A stretch of 64,000 bases of DNA from Paenibacillus aquistagni (GCF_900177815.1 NZ_FXAZ01000001.1:1054001-1118000); one strand, 5' to 3'; shown: positions 16,098 through 25,175, counted from the stretch's first letter. Notes: generated by a model not told the origin, from the sequence alone. Translations and numbers: made by a program.

Positions 16098-16541
16098 TTA
16101 GGCTAAACGAGGGTCATACATAAGCTGAATATGCACGCCATAGGGATCTTGGACTATGCCGTATGCTTTACTGAAAGCATTTTCATGAAGCGGCTCAATG
16201 ATCTGAACGCGATTATCACGTGTTAATTGCTCATAGAAACGCTGAATTTCTGCTAAATCAGCACTTTGAAGGCACAGCGAACAATGATTGCCTAGCTGAT
16301 ACGGCTCGCTTGGGTCCATCGTTTCTTCCGCAATCATCAGCTTCGTCTTTCCAATCTGAAGGACAGAGTGGGAAATGAAGTCTTTATTGTCTTCCGTTAA
16401 TTCGAACGAAGGATCACGCTTCGCCATATCTGCATAAGTCACAAGCATAAGCTCCTCCGCCTGGAGATGTTTTTTATAAAATAGTATCGCTTCCTTCGCC
16501 TTGCCATTCATGGATAGAAAAATAGCTATTTCTAAAGTCAA
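16098..16541 (-). CDS. VOC family protein (PhnB/YjdN-like)
   Basis: A 147-residue protein resembling the PhnB-type vicinal oxygen chelate fold: IAIFLSMNGKAKEAILFYKKHLQAEE at the start, HSVLQIGKTKLMIAEE in the middle, and the closing YGIVQDPYGVHIQLMYD, which carries the typical D-P-x-G-x-x-x-x-L. VOC members act as glyoxalases, dioxygenases or resistance proteins; no specific substrate is suggested. Divergent from the YafY-type regulator at 16627, 85 bp away, with a palindrome in between. Confidence 0.85.
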   Translation of the reverse strand: MTLEIAIFLSMNGKAKEAILFYKKHLQAEELMLVTYADMAKRDPSFELTEDNKDFISHSVLQIGKTKLMIAEETMDPSEPYQLGNHCSLCLQSADLAEIQRFYEQLTRDNRVQIIEPLHENAFSKAYGIVQDPYGVHIQLMYDPRLA

Positions 16542-16564
16542 TGTAATGACCTCCTTAGATGTGA

Positions 16565-16579
16565 TATGCTCTTAGCATA
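16565..16579. promoter_or_regulatory. palindrome in the VOC/YafY divergent intergenic region
   Basis: TATGCT-ctt-AGCATA is a perfect 6-3-6 inverted repeat placed between the two divergent starts, a plausible operator for the adjacent regulator. Confidence 0.5.
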
Positions 16580-16626
16580 CAATATAAAGGTATCAAATTA
16601 TGACACCATTAAAGAGGAGTCTATGC

Positions 16627-17574
16627 ATGAATAAAGCTGAACGCCTAAATGATATGCTGCAATTCATTAATGGCAAGAAGACGTTTAATCTCAAAGACAT
16701 TATGGAGAGATATCGCATTTCAAAAAGCACAGCGATAAGAGACATTCAATCTCTAGAGAGGTTAGGCATGCCTATATATACAGAGCAGGGCAGACACGGG
16801 AAGTACGTTGTACTTGATAACCGCATTTTGAACCCGATTATTTTTAATGTAGATGAAATGTACGCCCTGTACTTTGCCATGCAGACTCTAAGTGCTTACA
16901 AATCTAATCCATTTGAATATGAAATGTTGAAGTTGGAAGAGAAATTCAATAAGGTACTGCCTAATCAAGCAAAGGTTCGTATTGAGAGGATGAAGCAGTT
17001 CTTGCAGTTTGAGGTGACCAACCACAGTAATGTAAGCCCTCATTTAAGAGCTATCATTGAAGGAATAATCGAAGAGAGCGTATATCTTGTCTCGTATTGC
17101 AAACAAAAAGCAGCTATTCAGATGACAGGTCAATTTATGAGATTAAGCTCTAAATTCGGGCAGTGGTATGCTACATTCTATCTTATCGATAAGAAAAAGG
17201 TTCAGGTGCTAAGATGCGATAAAATCATATCCTTAGTCTCAACTGACAATAGATCATCCATGAAGCTGGAGGAATTGCATTCGTTAGAGCAACACCATAA
17301 GCAGGCTGGAGCAACCTCTTTCTCTGTCATGGTGACAGAACAAGGGAAGGATGTATACGATAAGGAGCATTATCCTTCGATGTCCATTGAAGCCGTTGGG
17401 AGCGAGTATCTTATTACGGGATACTACAACGAGGGTGAAGAAGAATTTATCTCAAGTTATTTTTTGCGATATGGTAAATCATTGATTTCGGTTCATCCAG
17501 CGAAGCTGCAGGAGCTCATGAAGGACAAATTGCTGTCCACTTTGAAGCATTTAGATGGGATGCACGTAGAATAA
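16627..17574 (+). CDS. YafY-type transcriptional regulator (HTH plus WYL-like domain)
   Basis: A 315-residue protein: an N-terminal winged helix with RLNDMLQFINGKKTFNLKDIMERYRISKSTAIRDIQSLERLG, then GRHGKYVVL and a long effector half with PIIFNVDEMYALYFAMQTL. Similar regulators carry a WYL-type domain; the tryptophan-tyrosine-leucine signature is not obvious here, but layout and length agree. ATG 16627 lies six bases after aaagaggagt. Its divergent position suggests control of the VOC gene. Confidence 0.85.
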   Translation: MNKAERLNDMLQFINGKKTFNLKDIMERYRISKSTAIRDIQSLERLGMPIYTEQGRHGKYVVLDNRILNPIIFNVDEMYALYFAMQTLSAYKSNPFEYEMLKLEEKFNKVLPNQAKVRIERMKQFLQFEVTNHSNVSPHLRAIIEGIIEESVYLVSYCKQKAAIQMTGQFMRLSSKFGQWYATFYLIDKKKVQVLRCDKIISLVSTDNRSSMKLEELHSLEQHHKQAGATSFSVMVTEQGKDVYDKEHYPSMSIEAVGSEYLITGYYNEGEEEFISSYFLRYGKSLISVHPAKLQELMKDKLLSTLKHLDGMHVE

Positions 17575-17699
17575 GGTAACCAATCTGAATAGACATCATC
17601 TGATAATAAAGAAGCGAGTAATGAGCACCAATAGTGCTTGTACTTGATAGTATCATTCAGGATTGTACGTATACTTCATTGTGCAAAAGGAGGGTGTCT

Positions 17700-18242
17700 A
17701 TGGAAACCCATGCACGAGTATCCGTGAAAGGATTTCTAATGCTAGGTATAATCATAGCTTTGATCTGCGGATGCTCTGATCAAGTCGAGAAAGAAAAGAA
17801 CTACGAAAATAATGCAATTGAGCAGAGCGGCCTCATATGGGATGCAAAAGTAAAGCCAAACATTATCAAACGATCAGGTAAAAAATATTTTCAGATTGAA
17901 TATACATTTAAAGGCACCTCAAATGAGCTTAATACGATAGATCGGATCAGCTTCGCTCAAGGTACTTCACTGGGTACTCAAATTATAAATGTGTTTGATC
18001 CATCCTATGTAGAAACTCTTTCCGAACACAACGATCATGATTCAATATATGATTTTCCGCCTGGAATCGTCATGGAGGAAATCAAGAATAGACCAACAAA
18101 GAGCTTCATTATCGATTATGATTGGATAGAGACGGTGAATGATCCGTATACCGTATGGGATGCGATTAGAGAGGATCGAATACTCATAACTATAAGTTGG
18201 GAAAAGAACGGCGAGACATACTCGGAGACATTACCTCAGTGA
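17700..18242 (+). CDS. putative lipoprotein
   Basis: A 180-residue protein: signal segment VKGFLMLGIIIALICGC ending in a lipobox-like LICGC, cysteine at about residue 23, then a hydrophilic domain with DAKVKPNIIKRSGKKYFQIEY. ATG 17700 has aaaggaggg seven bases upstream; the longer open frame from 17634 has none. No family recognised; probably anchored outside the membrane. Confidence 0.65.
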   Translation: METHARVSVKGFLMLGIIIALICGCSDQVEKEKNYENNAIEQSGLIWDAKVKPNIIKRSGKKYFQIEYTFKGTSNELNTIDRISFAQGTSLGTQIINVFDPSYVETLSEHNDHDSIYDFPPGIVMEEIKNRPTKSFIIDYDWIETVNDPYTVWDAIREDRILITISWEKNGETYSETLPQ

Positions 18243-18520
18243 GAGCAGGTGCGAACATTGAACGATCACCAGTTGCTTGATTACTATTTAGCTATGCATC
18301 ACTAAAATAGTTGAAGGGTTTACTCGATTTAAACAAGTCGAATGTTATGCCATGGTATTAATGAAGCCTTGAGGCGACGTTCTTGCTGAATTCGTTATGC
18401 AGGATCAGTGACAAGGTGATGTCTAACATAGAATGTGGAGAAAAGTATACTTAAACTGGTAGGTGAACCATAAATATGGTTAAGATAATGATAACGATTG
18501 AAGGATTGGAGGGGTAGAAA

Positions 18521-18817
18521 ATGAAATCAAGAAAATTGCTGTTCCTTCTTATGATGGTGGCTGCCGTGGTTATGTTATCAGGCTGTGTGCCAGGAGACGG
18601 AAGCTACAGTGCACAGGAACCAGCAGGCTTCTTCTGGGGAATATGGCATGGGTGGGTCGCTCCGATCTCATTGATTATTGGCCTTTTTAATGACAGCATC
18701 CGTATATATGAGGTATACAATACCGGCTGGTGGTATGATTTAGGCTTCTACATCGCGGTTATTAGCGGTTTTGGAGGAATCTCACTCTTTCGCAACAAAA
18801 AAGGAAAGCGTGACTAG
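18521..18817 (+). CDS. small lipoprotein/membrane protein of a widespread unnamed family
   Basis: A 98-residue protein: lipoprotein signal KLLFLLMMVAAVVMLSGC, then FFWGIWHGWVAPISLIIGLFND and a late WWYDLGFYIAVISGFGG with a Lys-rich end. I recall homologues with the same W-H-G-W-x-A-P-x-S and N-x-G-W-W-Y-D motifs in many bacteria, annotated only as hypothetical. Strong ggattggagggg site and a terminator directly downstream. Confidence 0.75.
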   Translation: MKSRKLLFLLMMVAAVVMLSGCVPGDGSYSAQEPAGFFWGIWHGWVAPISLIIGLFNDSIRIYEVYNTGWWYDLGFYIAVISGFGGISLFRNKKGKRD

Positions 18818-18878
18818 CTGATACTGCTACCTCGCTAACCATTTTGTATGATGCTTTATGCTTTATCGCAATTCCATT

Positions 18879-18921
18879 AGCTCATCTTCGAACATAACGA
18901 TGATGGGCTTTTTTATTTTTT
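18879..18921 (+). terminator. intrinsic terminator after the small lipoprotein gene
   Basis: AGCTCATC (18879-18886) pairs with GATGGGCT (18902-18909), allowing one T-G pair, followed by a long T-rich run to 18921. Confidence 0.85.
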
Positions 18922-18925
18922 CAAG

Positions 18926-19537
18926 GTGAGATGGCTTCAGAACAAAGCTCCTGTTCCAAGGTTCGTAAGCTATTATGAAGATGATACCAAAGAATATTTG
19001 TGTTTAACCTATATAGAAGGAGAACCTGCCTCAGATTACAATTCAAAGGATACGGAAGAATCAGTAGGTTATCTAGTTGGTCGTACACTTAGGGAACTGC
19101 ATCAACTGCCAATCAATGAATGTCCATTTAACACGTTTACACCGACAAAACTTGTTGATCAGGTCGAAGAAAATATCGGGAAATTTCCCGAACAGGTGGT
19201 TGACGCAGCAAAAAAGACATTTCCAAATGAGAGTCTGGACATGCTGATGAATTTTTTACATCATAATAGGCCTCCCATGGATAAATGGGTTTTTACACAC
19301 GGTGATTATGGGACAGGGAATGTAATCATTAGAAATGGTAAAGTTGAAGCCTTTATTGATCTAGACGGTGCCGGAATATCTGATCCCTATTATGATATTT
19401 ATTATATGATTAAAAGTCTTACTGTTTATTCCCATCGACATGATCAAGTGAGTGAATTCCTGAGAGGATATGGGATCAAAGAATTAGACTGCAATGCATA
19501 TAAATTCCATCATATAGTAGATACGCTGCTATTATAA
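18926..19537 (+). pseudogene. APH(3')-like phosphotransferase lacking its N-terminal lobe
   Basis: The frame starts mid-family at RWLQNKAPVPRFVSYY and continues with EYLCLTYIEGEPASD, FTHGDYGTGNVII (Brenner loop with catalytic Asp and Asn) and AFIDLDGAGISDPYYDIYYM (Mg-binding Asp). APH(3') enzymes have about 50-60 more N-terminal residues carrying the nucleotide-binding strand and Lys. Here the region upstream is the terminator of the previous gene, joined directly to the kinase body. GTG 18926 has only a weak site, so this is a 5'-truncated relic despite its intact catalytic loop. Confidence 0.75.
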
Positions 19538-19589
19538 TATCTATCAAACCATGTAAAAACCAATAAGTCTGATTCATTCTAGTCAATAA

Positions 19590-19952
19590 TGTACAAATAT
19601 TCAGCCCTTAACCCAAACGCTAGCAGATATCGAACAAGAGTATGAACAACAGCTCTTTCTCAAAGCCATGGTGGGCAGTCGAATTATAGGTTCAGTTCGA
19701 GCATATGAAGAAAATAATACATGCAAGGTTGGCAAGTTAATCGTGCATCCCGATTACGAAAATAAGGGGATCGCGACTCGGCTGATGAGTGAGCTCGAAG
19801 CTAGATTCCAACATTGCAAGCGCTATGAGCTTTATACTGGATTCAAAAGCGAACGCAATCTTTACTTATATGACAAACTTGGCTATCGCAAGTTCAAGAC
19901 GATAGAAGTCCATGATCATTTGAGCTTTGTCTACTTGGAGAAGTACAGATAG
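19590..19952 (+). pseudogene. GNAT acetyltransferase, 5'-truncated
   Basis: From 19593 the frame reads NIQPLTQTLADIEQEYEQQ, which looks like the interior of a GNAT. It continues through GSRIIGSVRAYE, VGKLIVHPDYENKGIATRLM (motif A) and NLYLYDKLGYRKF (motif B) to 19952. An in-frame TAA (19587-19589) precedes it, with no start before the internal ATG 19668. The first 30 or so residues are missing. Confidence 0.7.
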
Positions 19953-19977
19953 AAATACTTGAAGCAGGGTGATAATA

Positions 19978-20793
19978 GTGTTTAAAATCGGTGAATTCTC
20001 AAAACTAACGCAAGTATCCATTCGGATGCTCAGGTATTATGATGAGTTGGATTTGTTTAAACCAGCGCAGATCGATAAGCTTACGGGGTACAGGCTGTAT
20101 TCGGCAGAGCAAATTCCTGTTCTGAATAAGATTATCTTTTTAAGAGATGTAGGGTTTACCGTTGCTGAGATCGCGATTGCTCTTGAACATTGGGATTGTT
20201 CTTATATTACAGATCAATTGCAGAACAAGAGGCTTCATATTGAAAAGACAATTCATGATGAGCAAAGAAAAATAGATAAGATTAAACTGGCCATAAAAGA
20301 TATTGAAGAAGAAAAGCTTCCCATTCATTACAATGTCACCATAAAGAATATTCCTAGCTGCCAAGTGCTATCACTGCGACGGACGCTACCTACTTACTAC
20401 GAAGAAGGCCAGTTATGGAAAGATATGGTTCAGCATGCTTCCGAACATCAGATCTCGTTAAGCAGCAGCACCTTTTCTATTTATCATGACAATGAGTATA
20501 AAGAACGCGATGTGGATGTCGAACTTTGCTCGGTTGTAGAAGAGAAGGGGAGAAGCATGGGAGAGATCGTGTTTCGCAGTACAGAGCCGATTCCGATGAT
20601 GGCTTGCACAATGATACATGGCTCATTTGATCATATTGCTGAAGCATATGGTTCATTTGCGAAATGGCTGCTAGAGAGTAAACAGTATCAAATGTACGGT
20701 CAAAACAGACAGATTGTCCATCGCGGACCGTGGAATGAAGATAACCCTGCCAATTATTTAACGGAAATTCAAATTCCAATTCAATGGCTTTAA
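19978..20793 (+). CDS. MerR family regulator with a C-terminal effector domain (BmrR-like layout)
   Basis: A 271-residue protein: MerR helix-turn-helix FKIGEFSKLTQVSIRMLRYYDELDLFKPA, LTGYRLYS, a coiled-coil helix, then a 150-residue GyrI-like effector-binding half starting near VTIKNIPSCQVLSLRRT. This layout is that of multidrug-sensing BmrR relatives. GTG 19978 follows agggtga; an earlier GTG at 19969 overlaps it. No transporter lies nearby, so the target is unclear. A strong terminator follows. Confidence 0.88.
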   Translation: MFKIGEFSKLTQVSIRMLRYYDELDLFKPAQIDKLTGYRLYSAEQIPVLNKIIFLRDVGFTVAEIAIALEHWDCSYITDQLQNKRLHIEKTIHDEQRKIDKIKLAIKDIEEEKLPIHYNVTIKNIPSCQVLSLRRTLPTYYEEGQLWKDMVQHASEHQISLSSSTFSIYHDNEYKERDVDVELCSVVEEKGRSMGEIVFRSTEPIPMMACTMIHGSFDHIAEAYGSFAKWLLESKQYQMYGQNRQIVHRGPWNEDNPANYLTEIQIPIQWL

Positions 20794-20809
20794 CAGATGA
20801 AATCTTGCT

Positions 20810-20839
20810 ATCTTGCAACTATGTTGCAAGATTTTTTTT
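20810..20839 (+). terminator. strong intrinsic terminator after the BmrR-like gene
   Basis: ATCTTGCAAC (20810-20819), loop TAT, GTTGCAAGAT (20823-20832), then eight T. Confidence 0.95.
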
Positions 20840-20912
20840 GACTCTCACATGGTGATAGGGTCTACACTGATCTTGTAAGCGTAGATCACAATCTAGAGGA
20901 GGAATAAATGAA

Positions 20913-21389
20913 ATGTATACTCTTAATGTTCGTCCAATTGGAAGTGTTAAGGCAAGTGAAGCAGGAATGCAGATAGTGCTGAAAGAGGAGTATATTCCAG
21001 CCTTGCAGGAGTTGCATGGCTTTAGTCATCTTAACATCATTTGGTGGTTTAGTGAGGTTAGTGATGAAGAGGGTAGACATAACCTAGAAGTGAAGCAACC
21101 TTATAAATGGTCTCCTGCGATCATGGGAGTGTTTGCGACAAGATCTCCTTTTCGTCCCAATCCCATTGCTCTAACATCTGTGCAGGTTAATGTTATCGAT
21201 ACTGAAAATGGCGTAATTCATATCCCTTATATCGATGCTCATGACGGCACACCAATTCTTGATATCAAGCCGTATACCCCGAGTCTGGACAGAGTGGAAA
21301 GCCCGAAGACACCAGAATGGTGCAGGCATTGGCCTAAGAGCTTAGAGCAGTCCGCTGATTTTGATTGGCAGGATGAGTTCCAATTCTAA
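20913..21389 (+). CDS. trmO: tRNA m6t6A37 methyltransferase TrmO/TsaA family
   Basis: A 158-residue protein with the TsaA/TrmO signatures: PIGSVKASE, EEYIPALQELHGFSHLNIIWWF, GVFATRSPFRPNPIALT (the family R-S-P-x-R-P-N-P-I-G/A-L) and HDGTPILDIKPYTPSLD. It would use S-adenosylmethionine to methylate N6 of threonylcarbamoyladenosine in tRNA. It lacks the C-terminal extension of the E. coli protein, as short Gram-positive homologues do. ATG 20913 is used; an out-of-frame ATG sits five bases earlier. Confidence 0.88.
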   Translation: MYTLNVRPIGSVKASEAGMQIVLKEEYIPALQELHGFSHLNIIWWFSEVSDEEGRHNLEVKQPYKWSPAIMGVFATRSPFRPNPIALTSVQVNVIDTENGVIHIPYIDAHDGTPILDIKPYTPSLDRVESPKTPEWCRHWPKSLEQSADFDWQDEFQF

Positions 21390-21442
21390 TACTCAGATCT
21401 AATGGATAATCGTGTCATTCCAATATCTAGGCAATATTGTTG

Positions 21443-21494
21443 TTGATTGTTTCCTTCCACTCTGCTAAACTAACGATATTGATAATCATTATCA
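21443..21494 (+). promoter_or_regulatory. promoter with a perfect Fur box
   Basis: TTGATT (21443-21448), 17 bp, TAAACT (21466-21471) form a promoter. TGATAAT-C-ATTATCA (21480-21494) is an exact 7-1-7 Fur box located just downstream of the expected transcription start, where Fur binding would block transcription. It predicts iron repression of the reductase gene at 21521. Confidence 0.9.
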
Positions 21495-21520
21495 CTAATC
21501 TGTGGGAGGATAACACAGCG

Positions 21521-22576
21521 ATGAATACAAGAGAGATACTAGATGTAACGATAATTGGTGGAGGTCCTGCTGGACTTTTTGCAGCATTTTACAGCGGTTT
21601 GCGTGAGATGAGCACGAAGATCATTGAATATCAATCCTTTTTGGGTGGCAAGGTCAACATATATCCGGAGAAAATGATTTGGGATATCGGAGGTTTAACG
21701 CCAGTTACAGGTGCAGAGCTTATCGAGCAGATGATCAAACAGGGGATGACGTTCAATCCAGAAGTTGTTCTTGGTGAGAAGGTGACATCCATCTCAAAAG
21801 AAGAAGATGGGATATTCAAGCTACATACGTCTTCAGGCCAATTCCACTATTCAAGAACGGTTATTCTTGCTGTTGGCGGAGGGATCATTAACCCTACCAA
21901 GCTTAACATCGAAGGCGCTGAGCGCTTTGAGGTAAACAATCTGCACTATACGGTAAAATCACTTGCACGCTTCAAAGATAAAACGGTTCTTATCTCAGGT
22001 GGCGGAAATGCAGCAATCGACTGGGCGAATGAGCTTGAACCGATTGCCAAAAAAGTGGTTCTGACCTATCGCAAGGATATCTTGAAGGGTCATGAAGCTG
22101 AAGTGACACGTCTTAAAGAAAGCTCTGTCGAATGCTTGCTGAATACTTCTATCGAGAAATTGATAGCCGCTGACAACCATGACAAGGTGGAGAAGGTAAT
22201 TCTGCGCCAGGCGGAGAGTGGCGAGGAGCTTGAAGTGCAGGTTGATGAAGTAATTATTAACCACGGCTATGAACGTGACAAAGATCTTCTGAAGAACAGT
22301 GAAGTGAAGATCGAGATGCTCGATGAATATTGTCTCGCTGGAACTTCATTAAGTGAGACTTCGGCTCCAGGCGTTTTTGCGGCCGGAGACATCCTTCACC
22401 ACGAAGGCAAGGTTCATCTTATCGCTGGGGCATTCCACGACGCAGCGAACGCGGTAAACCGCGCGAAGCTGTATATATCGCCTGAAGCCAATTCCTATGG
22501 CATGGTGTCATCGCATAATGATCTCTTTACGGAGAAAAATAAAGAGTTGAAACAACAGCTCTTAGCAAACAGCTAG
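21521..22576 (+). CDS. ferredoxin/flavodoxin--NADP reductase of the thioredoxin-reductase-like type (YcgT/YumC-like)
   Basis: A 351-residue flavoprotein: FAD loop IIGGGPAGLFAAFYSGL, NADPH loop SGGGNAAIDWANEL, and the C-terminal FAAGDILHHEGKVHLIAGAFHDAANAV. The redox CxxC of thioredoxin reductase is missing, as expected for FNR2-type enzymes that reduce ferredoxin or flavodoxin, or release iron. The perfect Fur box upstream fits the B. subtilis paralogue YcgT, which belongs to the Fur regulon. gggagg precedes ATG 21521. Confidence 0.92.
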   Translation: MNTREILDVTIIGGGPAGLFAAFYSGLREMSTKIIEYQSFLGGKVNIYPEKMIWDIGGLTPVTGAELIEQMIKQGMTFNPEVVLGEKVTSISKEEDGIFKLHTSSGQFHYSRTVILAVGGGIINPTKLNIEGAERFEVNNLHYTVKSLARFKDKTVLISGGGNAAIDWANELEPIAKKVVLTYRKDILKGHEAEVTRLKESSVECLLNTSIEKLIAADNHDKVEKVILRQAESGEELEVQVDEVIINHGYERDKDLLKNSEVKIEMLDEYCLAGTSLSETSAPGVFAAGDILHHEGKVHLIAGAFHDAANAVNRAKLYISPEANSYGMVSSHNDLFTEKNKELKQQLLANS

Positions 22577-22587
22577 CATGCAAATGT

Positions 22588-22697
22588 GCATTGGGGCAAG
22601 CTTGATGCTTTTCTCAATGCAGGGAATATGATACAATTAATAACAAATATCGCAAGACCCGGCAATGGATACGAATCTATAATGCTGGGTCTTTTCT
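22588..22697 (+). terminator. two hairpins downstream of the reductase gene
   Basis: First, GCATTG...CAATGC (22588-22620) with an inner AAGC/GCTT stem and no T tract. Second, AAGACCCGGCA (22654-22664) with TGCTGGGTCTT (22683-22693) followed by ttctc. The second is the likely terminator. Confidence 0.7.
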
Positions 22698-22821
22698 CAT
22701 TCTTCCAGCATTGGACTTTTTAATTGTAGTTAAAACAAACCTAGCTGAAACGTACACGACACGCATAAACTGTAATTGAATGGAGCAAATGATATGTACA
22801 TAAGATTCTTGGTGATGTAAT

Positions 22822-23613
22822 TTGATTAATCAACTTTTTACGGTTTTTCTCTTAACTATGGTCATTCACGCAGCAGAAACTTTATCTTATTCCCTGCGTT
22901 ATGCAGGGGTGAAGCTGAACAAGATTGCAGTGGCGCTGTCTTTAACAGGAATGTTGGTCTTGGTGTCAAGAACAGCTAACCTGATTCAAGCACCTTTAAC
23001 TGCTAAATTTATCGATTTAGCGAAAGTGGACCCAACATTTCCAGTGTTGGATTACCTTCGGTTTGTCATTTTAGCAGCGACGGCGGGTACAGGCATTGCC
23101 ATCCTATTATTTCCTTCCTTTGTTCCTATATGGGGGAGAGTGATTTCTAAACTAGAGGTCGCAGGCTCACTGCCCAGGCTCATCTCGAGTGTGACCATAC
23201 AGCAATTAAAGAATGCGAAGCATTATTTGCGCAAGCCCACATTTCGCCTTCACACATTTCGCTATTTAGAAATTCCCAAGAGATTCATTATCCTTAACAT
23301 TTTGGTAACAGCCATCTATACGATTGGAGTTATGTCATCATTGTATGCGGCTCACTTGGTCCCAGGATTAAGCACAACCGCTTCTCAATCCTCTGGACTG
23401 ATTAATGGAATAGCGACGATCTTGCTAACCATCTTTATTGATCCTCAAATAGGGTTAATCACAGACAAAGCGATTCACAACAAGGATTACAGACAGCAAT
23501 TGGGCAAGATCTATGTTTTGCTAATGGTCTCTCGACTGTTTGGCACGTTAGTGGGTCAGTTGCTGCTAGTACCGGCTGCACTCTTTATTAGTTGGATCGT
23601 CCAATTGATTTAA
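22822..23613 (+). CDS. amj: lipid II flippase Amj family protein
   Basis: A 263-residue integral membrane protein with about six hydrophobic segments. It closely resembles Amj (YdaH): VFLLTMVIHAAETLSYSLRYAGVKLNKIA at the start, LVSRTANLIQAPLTAKFIDLA, and a late LLTIFIDPQIGLITDKA. Amj is an alternative to MurJ that moves lipid-linked peptidoglycan precursors across the membrane and in B. subtilis is induced by envelope stress. The start is TTG 22822 with a modest ggtgatg site. Confidence 0.9.
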   Translation: MINQLFTVFLLTMVIHAAETLSYSLRYAGVKLNKIAVALSLTGMLVLVSRTANLIQAPLTAKFIDLAKVDPTFPVLDYLRFVILAATAGTGIAILLFPSFVPIWGRVISKLEVAGSLPRLISSVTIQQLKNAKHYLRKPTFRLHTFRYLEIPKRFIILNILVTAIYTIGVMSSLYAAHLVPGLSTTASQSSGLINGIATILLTIFIDPQIGLITDKAIHNKDYRQQLGKIYVLLMVSRLFGTLVGQLLLVPAALFISWIVQLI

Positions 23614-23709
23614 TGGCCAAGAAGCTGAAGGTTCTATGTGCTGATGAACAGCTCCATTCGTTAACGAGCAGGGAGAGCATTGAAGTTATTATTCAGCTGA
23701 GGTGATCAA

Positions 23710-24678
23710 ATGTCTTATTTCGTACGAAATGTCCAATTGCCACAGGATTACGATTCCATTGCCAATCTATTAAATACAATCTTATCTGAGGTTACGAATA
23801 GCGAAGAATTAGCCGCTGAGGATGCCAAAATCCCAACAACAGGCTCCTTGTACTTAAATGCAGATGGACAGCTAAGCGGCTTTGATCGTCACCGTATCGT
23901 TGCGGTGAATGCTCAAGGAAAGGCTGCGGGGTACGGTATTAGCTGGAGAGCCCCGTGGACGGCAGCAGGTGAGCTTAATCAGACTCTTGCAGTAGATCCT
24001 GCTTATCGAGGACACGGTATCGGAAGCATGTTGTATGAGCAGCTGGAGGCGTGGGCGGTACAGAATGGCGCAAGTCGACTCAACATTGAAGTCCGCGATG
24101 ACGATGAGCACTCCATTCGATTTGCAGAACGATGGGGATATCAAGTGGAACGGCATACATTTGAGTCGGTGTTGGATTTGAACCTTTTCGATACGTCGCG
24201 CTTATCATGGATGGACCGCGAGGTTCATATCGTCCCTTTATCAGAGCTTGATGCCGCTGTATGGGAAGAGAAGCTGTATGAGCTGTACAAAGAAACATCC
24301 TATGATATTCCGGGATTCAGTGGGGATTTCTTTAACTTCGATGACTGGAAAAAGTGGACGCTTCAGCTGCCGGGATCAAAACCAGAGCATATGCTGCTGG
24401 CTTGCGATGGAGATCAACTAATGGGTATGGCCCATCTCCTTTATTATGAATCGACCAACAGCATGTATCATGAATATACCGGAGTGAAGAAGGAGTACCG
24501 CTGCAAGGGAATCGGCAAGACGCTTAAGCTGCGGACGATTGAACTAGCGATACAGCAAGGCATCAGCTATATGAGAACCCATAATGATTCTCTTAATAGA
24601 CCAATGCTTAAGATTAATCGGGATGAGCTTGGATTCAAGGCCGTACCAGGAAATTACAAGATGATTAAGGATTTATAA
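23710..24678 (+). CDS. tandem GNAT acetyltransferase (two domains)
   Basis: A 322-residue protein with two GNAT domains. The first has LNQTLAVDPAYRGHGIGSMLYEQLEAWA and DDEHSIRFAERWGYQ. The second has YHEYTGVKKEYRCKGIGKTLKLRTIELA with THNDSLNRPMLKINRDELGF. The second domain's motif and N-x-P-M-x-x-I-N pattern recall mycothiol-synthase-like double GNATs widespread in Bacillales. gaggtga precedes ATG 23710. Substrate unknown. Confidence 0.88.
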   Translation: MSYFVRNVQLPQDYDSIANLLNTILSEVTNSEELAAEDAKIPTTGSLYLNADGQLSGFDRHRIVAVNAQGKAAGYGISWRAPWTAAGELNQTLAVDPAYRGHGIGSMLYEQLEAWAVQNGASRLNIEVRDDDEHSIRFAERWGYQVERHTFESVLDLNLFDTSRLSWMDREVHIVPLSELDAAVWEEKLYELYKETSYDIPGFSGDFFNFDDWKKWTLQLPGSKPEHMLLACDGDQLMGMAHLLYYESTNSMYHEYTGVKKEYRCKGIGKTLKLRTIELAIQQGISYMRTHNDSLNRPMLKINRDELGFKAVPGNYKMIKDL

Positions 24679-24758
24679 TCAGCTTCCTTTATCAATTAGA
24701 CAAAAAAGGATGGCGTAAGCGTAACAATAACAGAAGGCTCGTGAAAGGGGGAAGGGTT

Positions 24759-25175
24759 ATGATTGTTGAGTTTGCATGTCTTCTGCTCGTTATCGTACTT
24801 GCCTATGTAATCTGGCAGCGAATGGCTGCTTTCAAAAAGGAGTACCCGCGCAGCAGCTATCGTCTTGTTGATTACATGTCCAACTTCTATGGTCTCCAAT
24901 CCTTAGGTATGAAGCAAATACGCGGCAATGGCGTTCTAATGGTCACTGACGATGCCGTAGTCTTTGAAATGTATCTTCCTAAGAAGCGATTGATCATCCC
25001 CGTTTCGGATATCCTTTCTGTTGAAAAGACGCAAGAACATCTTGGTAAGCTGGGGTGGTCCTTGCTCTGTGTACGATATCAGGTTGGGGATCAACATGAA
25101 ACCACTGCCTGGCGTGTCAAAAATGTTGATGCTTGGATTATGGAGCTTAATCAGTTAAGATTTAGAAAAGCTTAG
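24759..25175 (+). CDS. membrane-anchored protein with a PH-like domain
   Basis: A 138-residue protein: membrane segment at residues 3-21, then a beta-rich cytosolic part (GNGVLMVTDDAVVFEMYLPKKRLIIPVSDILSVE) that reads like the bacterial PH-type domain found in small membrane proteins. ATG 24759 follows aaagggggaagg. The frame is open from 24741 without a better site. Function unknown. Confidence 0.6.
   Translation: MIVEFACLLLVIVLAYVIWQRMAAFKKEYPRSSYRLVDYMSNFYGLQSLGMKQIRGNGVLMVTDDAVVFEMYLPKKRLIIPVSDILSVEKTQEHLGKLGWSLLCVRYQVGDQHETTAWRVKNVDAWIMELNQLRFRKA

Noticed and set aside
18243..18520. Gap between two lipoprotein genes examined for a gene remnant
   Set aside because: No frame gives a recognisable fragment and no stable hairpin with T tract was found.
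22741..22821. TGAAAC upstream of amj as an ECF (sigma-M-like) promoter
   Set aside because: No CGTC-like -10 at the required 16-17 bp spacing, so the promoter is not supported.
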